Assembly (NCBI GenBank): GCA_947626355.1
Contig: CANQRV010000032.1
Coordinates: 1-32,807 of the forward strand
DNA length: 32,807 nucleotides
Direction: 5' to 3'
Source of the DNA: an uncultured Muribaculaceae bacterium
Lineage (GTDB): Bacteria > Bacteroidota > Bacteroidia > Bacteroidales > Muribaculaceae
Of this stretch, positions 32,752 through 32,807 are shown piece by piece. The notes below the pieces were generated by a model. That model was not told where the DNA came from. It saw only the letters and a program-made list of their open reading frames with translations, and made no database searches. Position numbers and translations under genes: made by a program. The first letter of the stretch is position 1, and every line of letters starts with the position of its first letter.

Positions 32752-32807
32752 TTGCTAACTGATTATTTGCCAATGTCATAGATATTTCGTAACTTTACAA
32801 AGACCCC
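32737..32807 (+). mobile_element. Left edge of an insertion inside the helicase gene
   Basis: From about 32737 the sequence no longer encodes helicase. It contains an inverted repeat (TCAGTTA/TAACTGA, 32744-32762) and an AT-rich promoter-like segment (TAACTTTAC near the end) of the kind that precedes transposase genes in this phylum. The element itself lies beyond the window, so its family cannot be told. Confidence 0.5.

Noticed and set aside
1..32807. CRISPR array
   Set aside because: No series of regularly spaced short repeats was found; the repeats in the element are paired or dispersed, not arrayed.

Overview
The window looks like chromosomal DNA of a member of the Bacteroidales, most likely a GC-rich gut lineage such as the Muribaculaceae. 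This is inferred from gene content: a metK/ppiD pair, a lipoprotein TamA-type protein with TamB, a DUF2795 protein, and a secreted protein with a type IX-like C-terminal tail. Bacteroidota-style promoters (TTG, about 20 bp, TAnnTTTG) and the lack of Shine-Dalgarno sequences agree. The genus is not proven from this sequence alone.

Positions 1-22,320 are GC-rich core genome and every gene is on the minus strand. In transcription order (high to low coordinates) these are: dnaX; the rimP-nusA-infB-folK-nudC cluster; a vanZ-like gene with tamB, tamL and a small membrane protein; tRNA-Pro(CGG); a secreted protein; metK; and ppiD. Two leaders are notable. metK is preceded by what reads as a SAM-II class riboswitch. 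The rimP-nusA-infB leader has a good promoter followed almost at once by an intrinsic terminator, which suggests attenuation. Positions 22,373-23,182 hold a divergent plus-strand pair: a cob(I)alamin adenosyltransferase and a DUF2795 protein.

From about 23,190 to the end the character changes. The DNA is visibly more AT-rich, genes are on the plus strand, intergenic gaps are long, and repeats are common. This is the left part of an integrated mobile element of the conjugative-transposon type. It has a tyrosine recombinase gene that has lost its 3' end, small proteins of unknown function, a single-stranded DNA-binding protein, a gene interrupted by one in-frame TGA, and a large N6-adenine methylase/SNF2-type helicase gene. 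That last gene is itself cut near the window edge by another insertion. The loss of the recombinase C-terminus suggests that this copy is decaying or depends on other functions for movement.

The most unusual material is the non-coding DNA of the element. Two diverged modules of about 435 bp (27,192-27,626 and 28,472-28,905) share several hairpins, and at least one stem is kept despite substitution. A short motif around GAAGGCTTTCC recurs four times. A pair of nested palindromes lies 102 bp apart at 24,920 and 25,022, with a well-formed minus-strand promoter aimed at them. These are candidates for undescribed RNA or DNA control elements of the mobile element. All such assignments come from reading the sequence; no database search or folding program was run.
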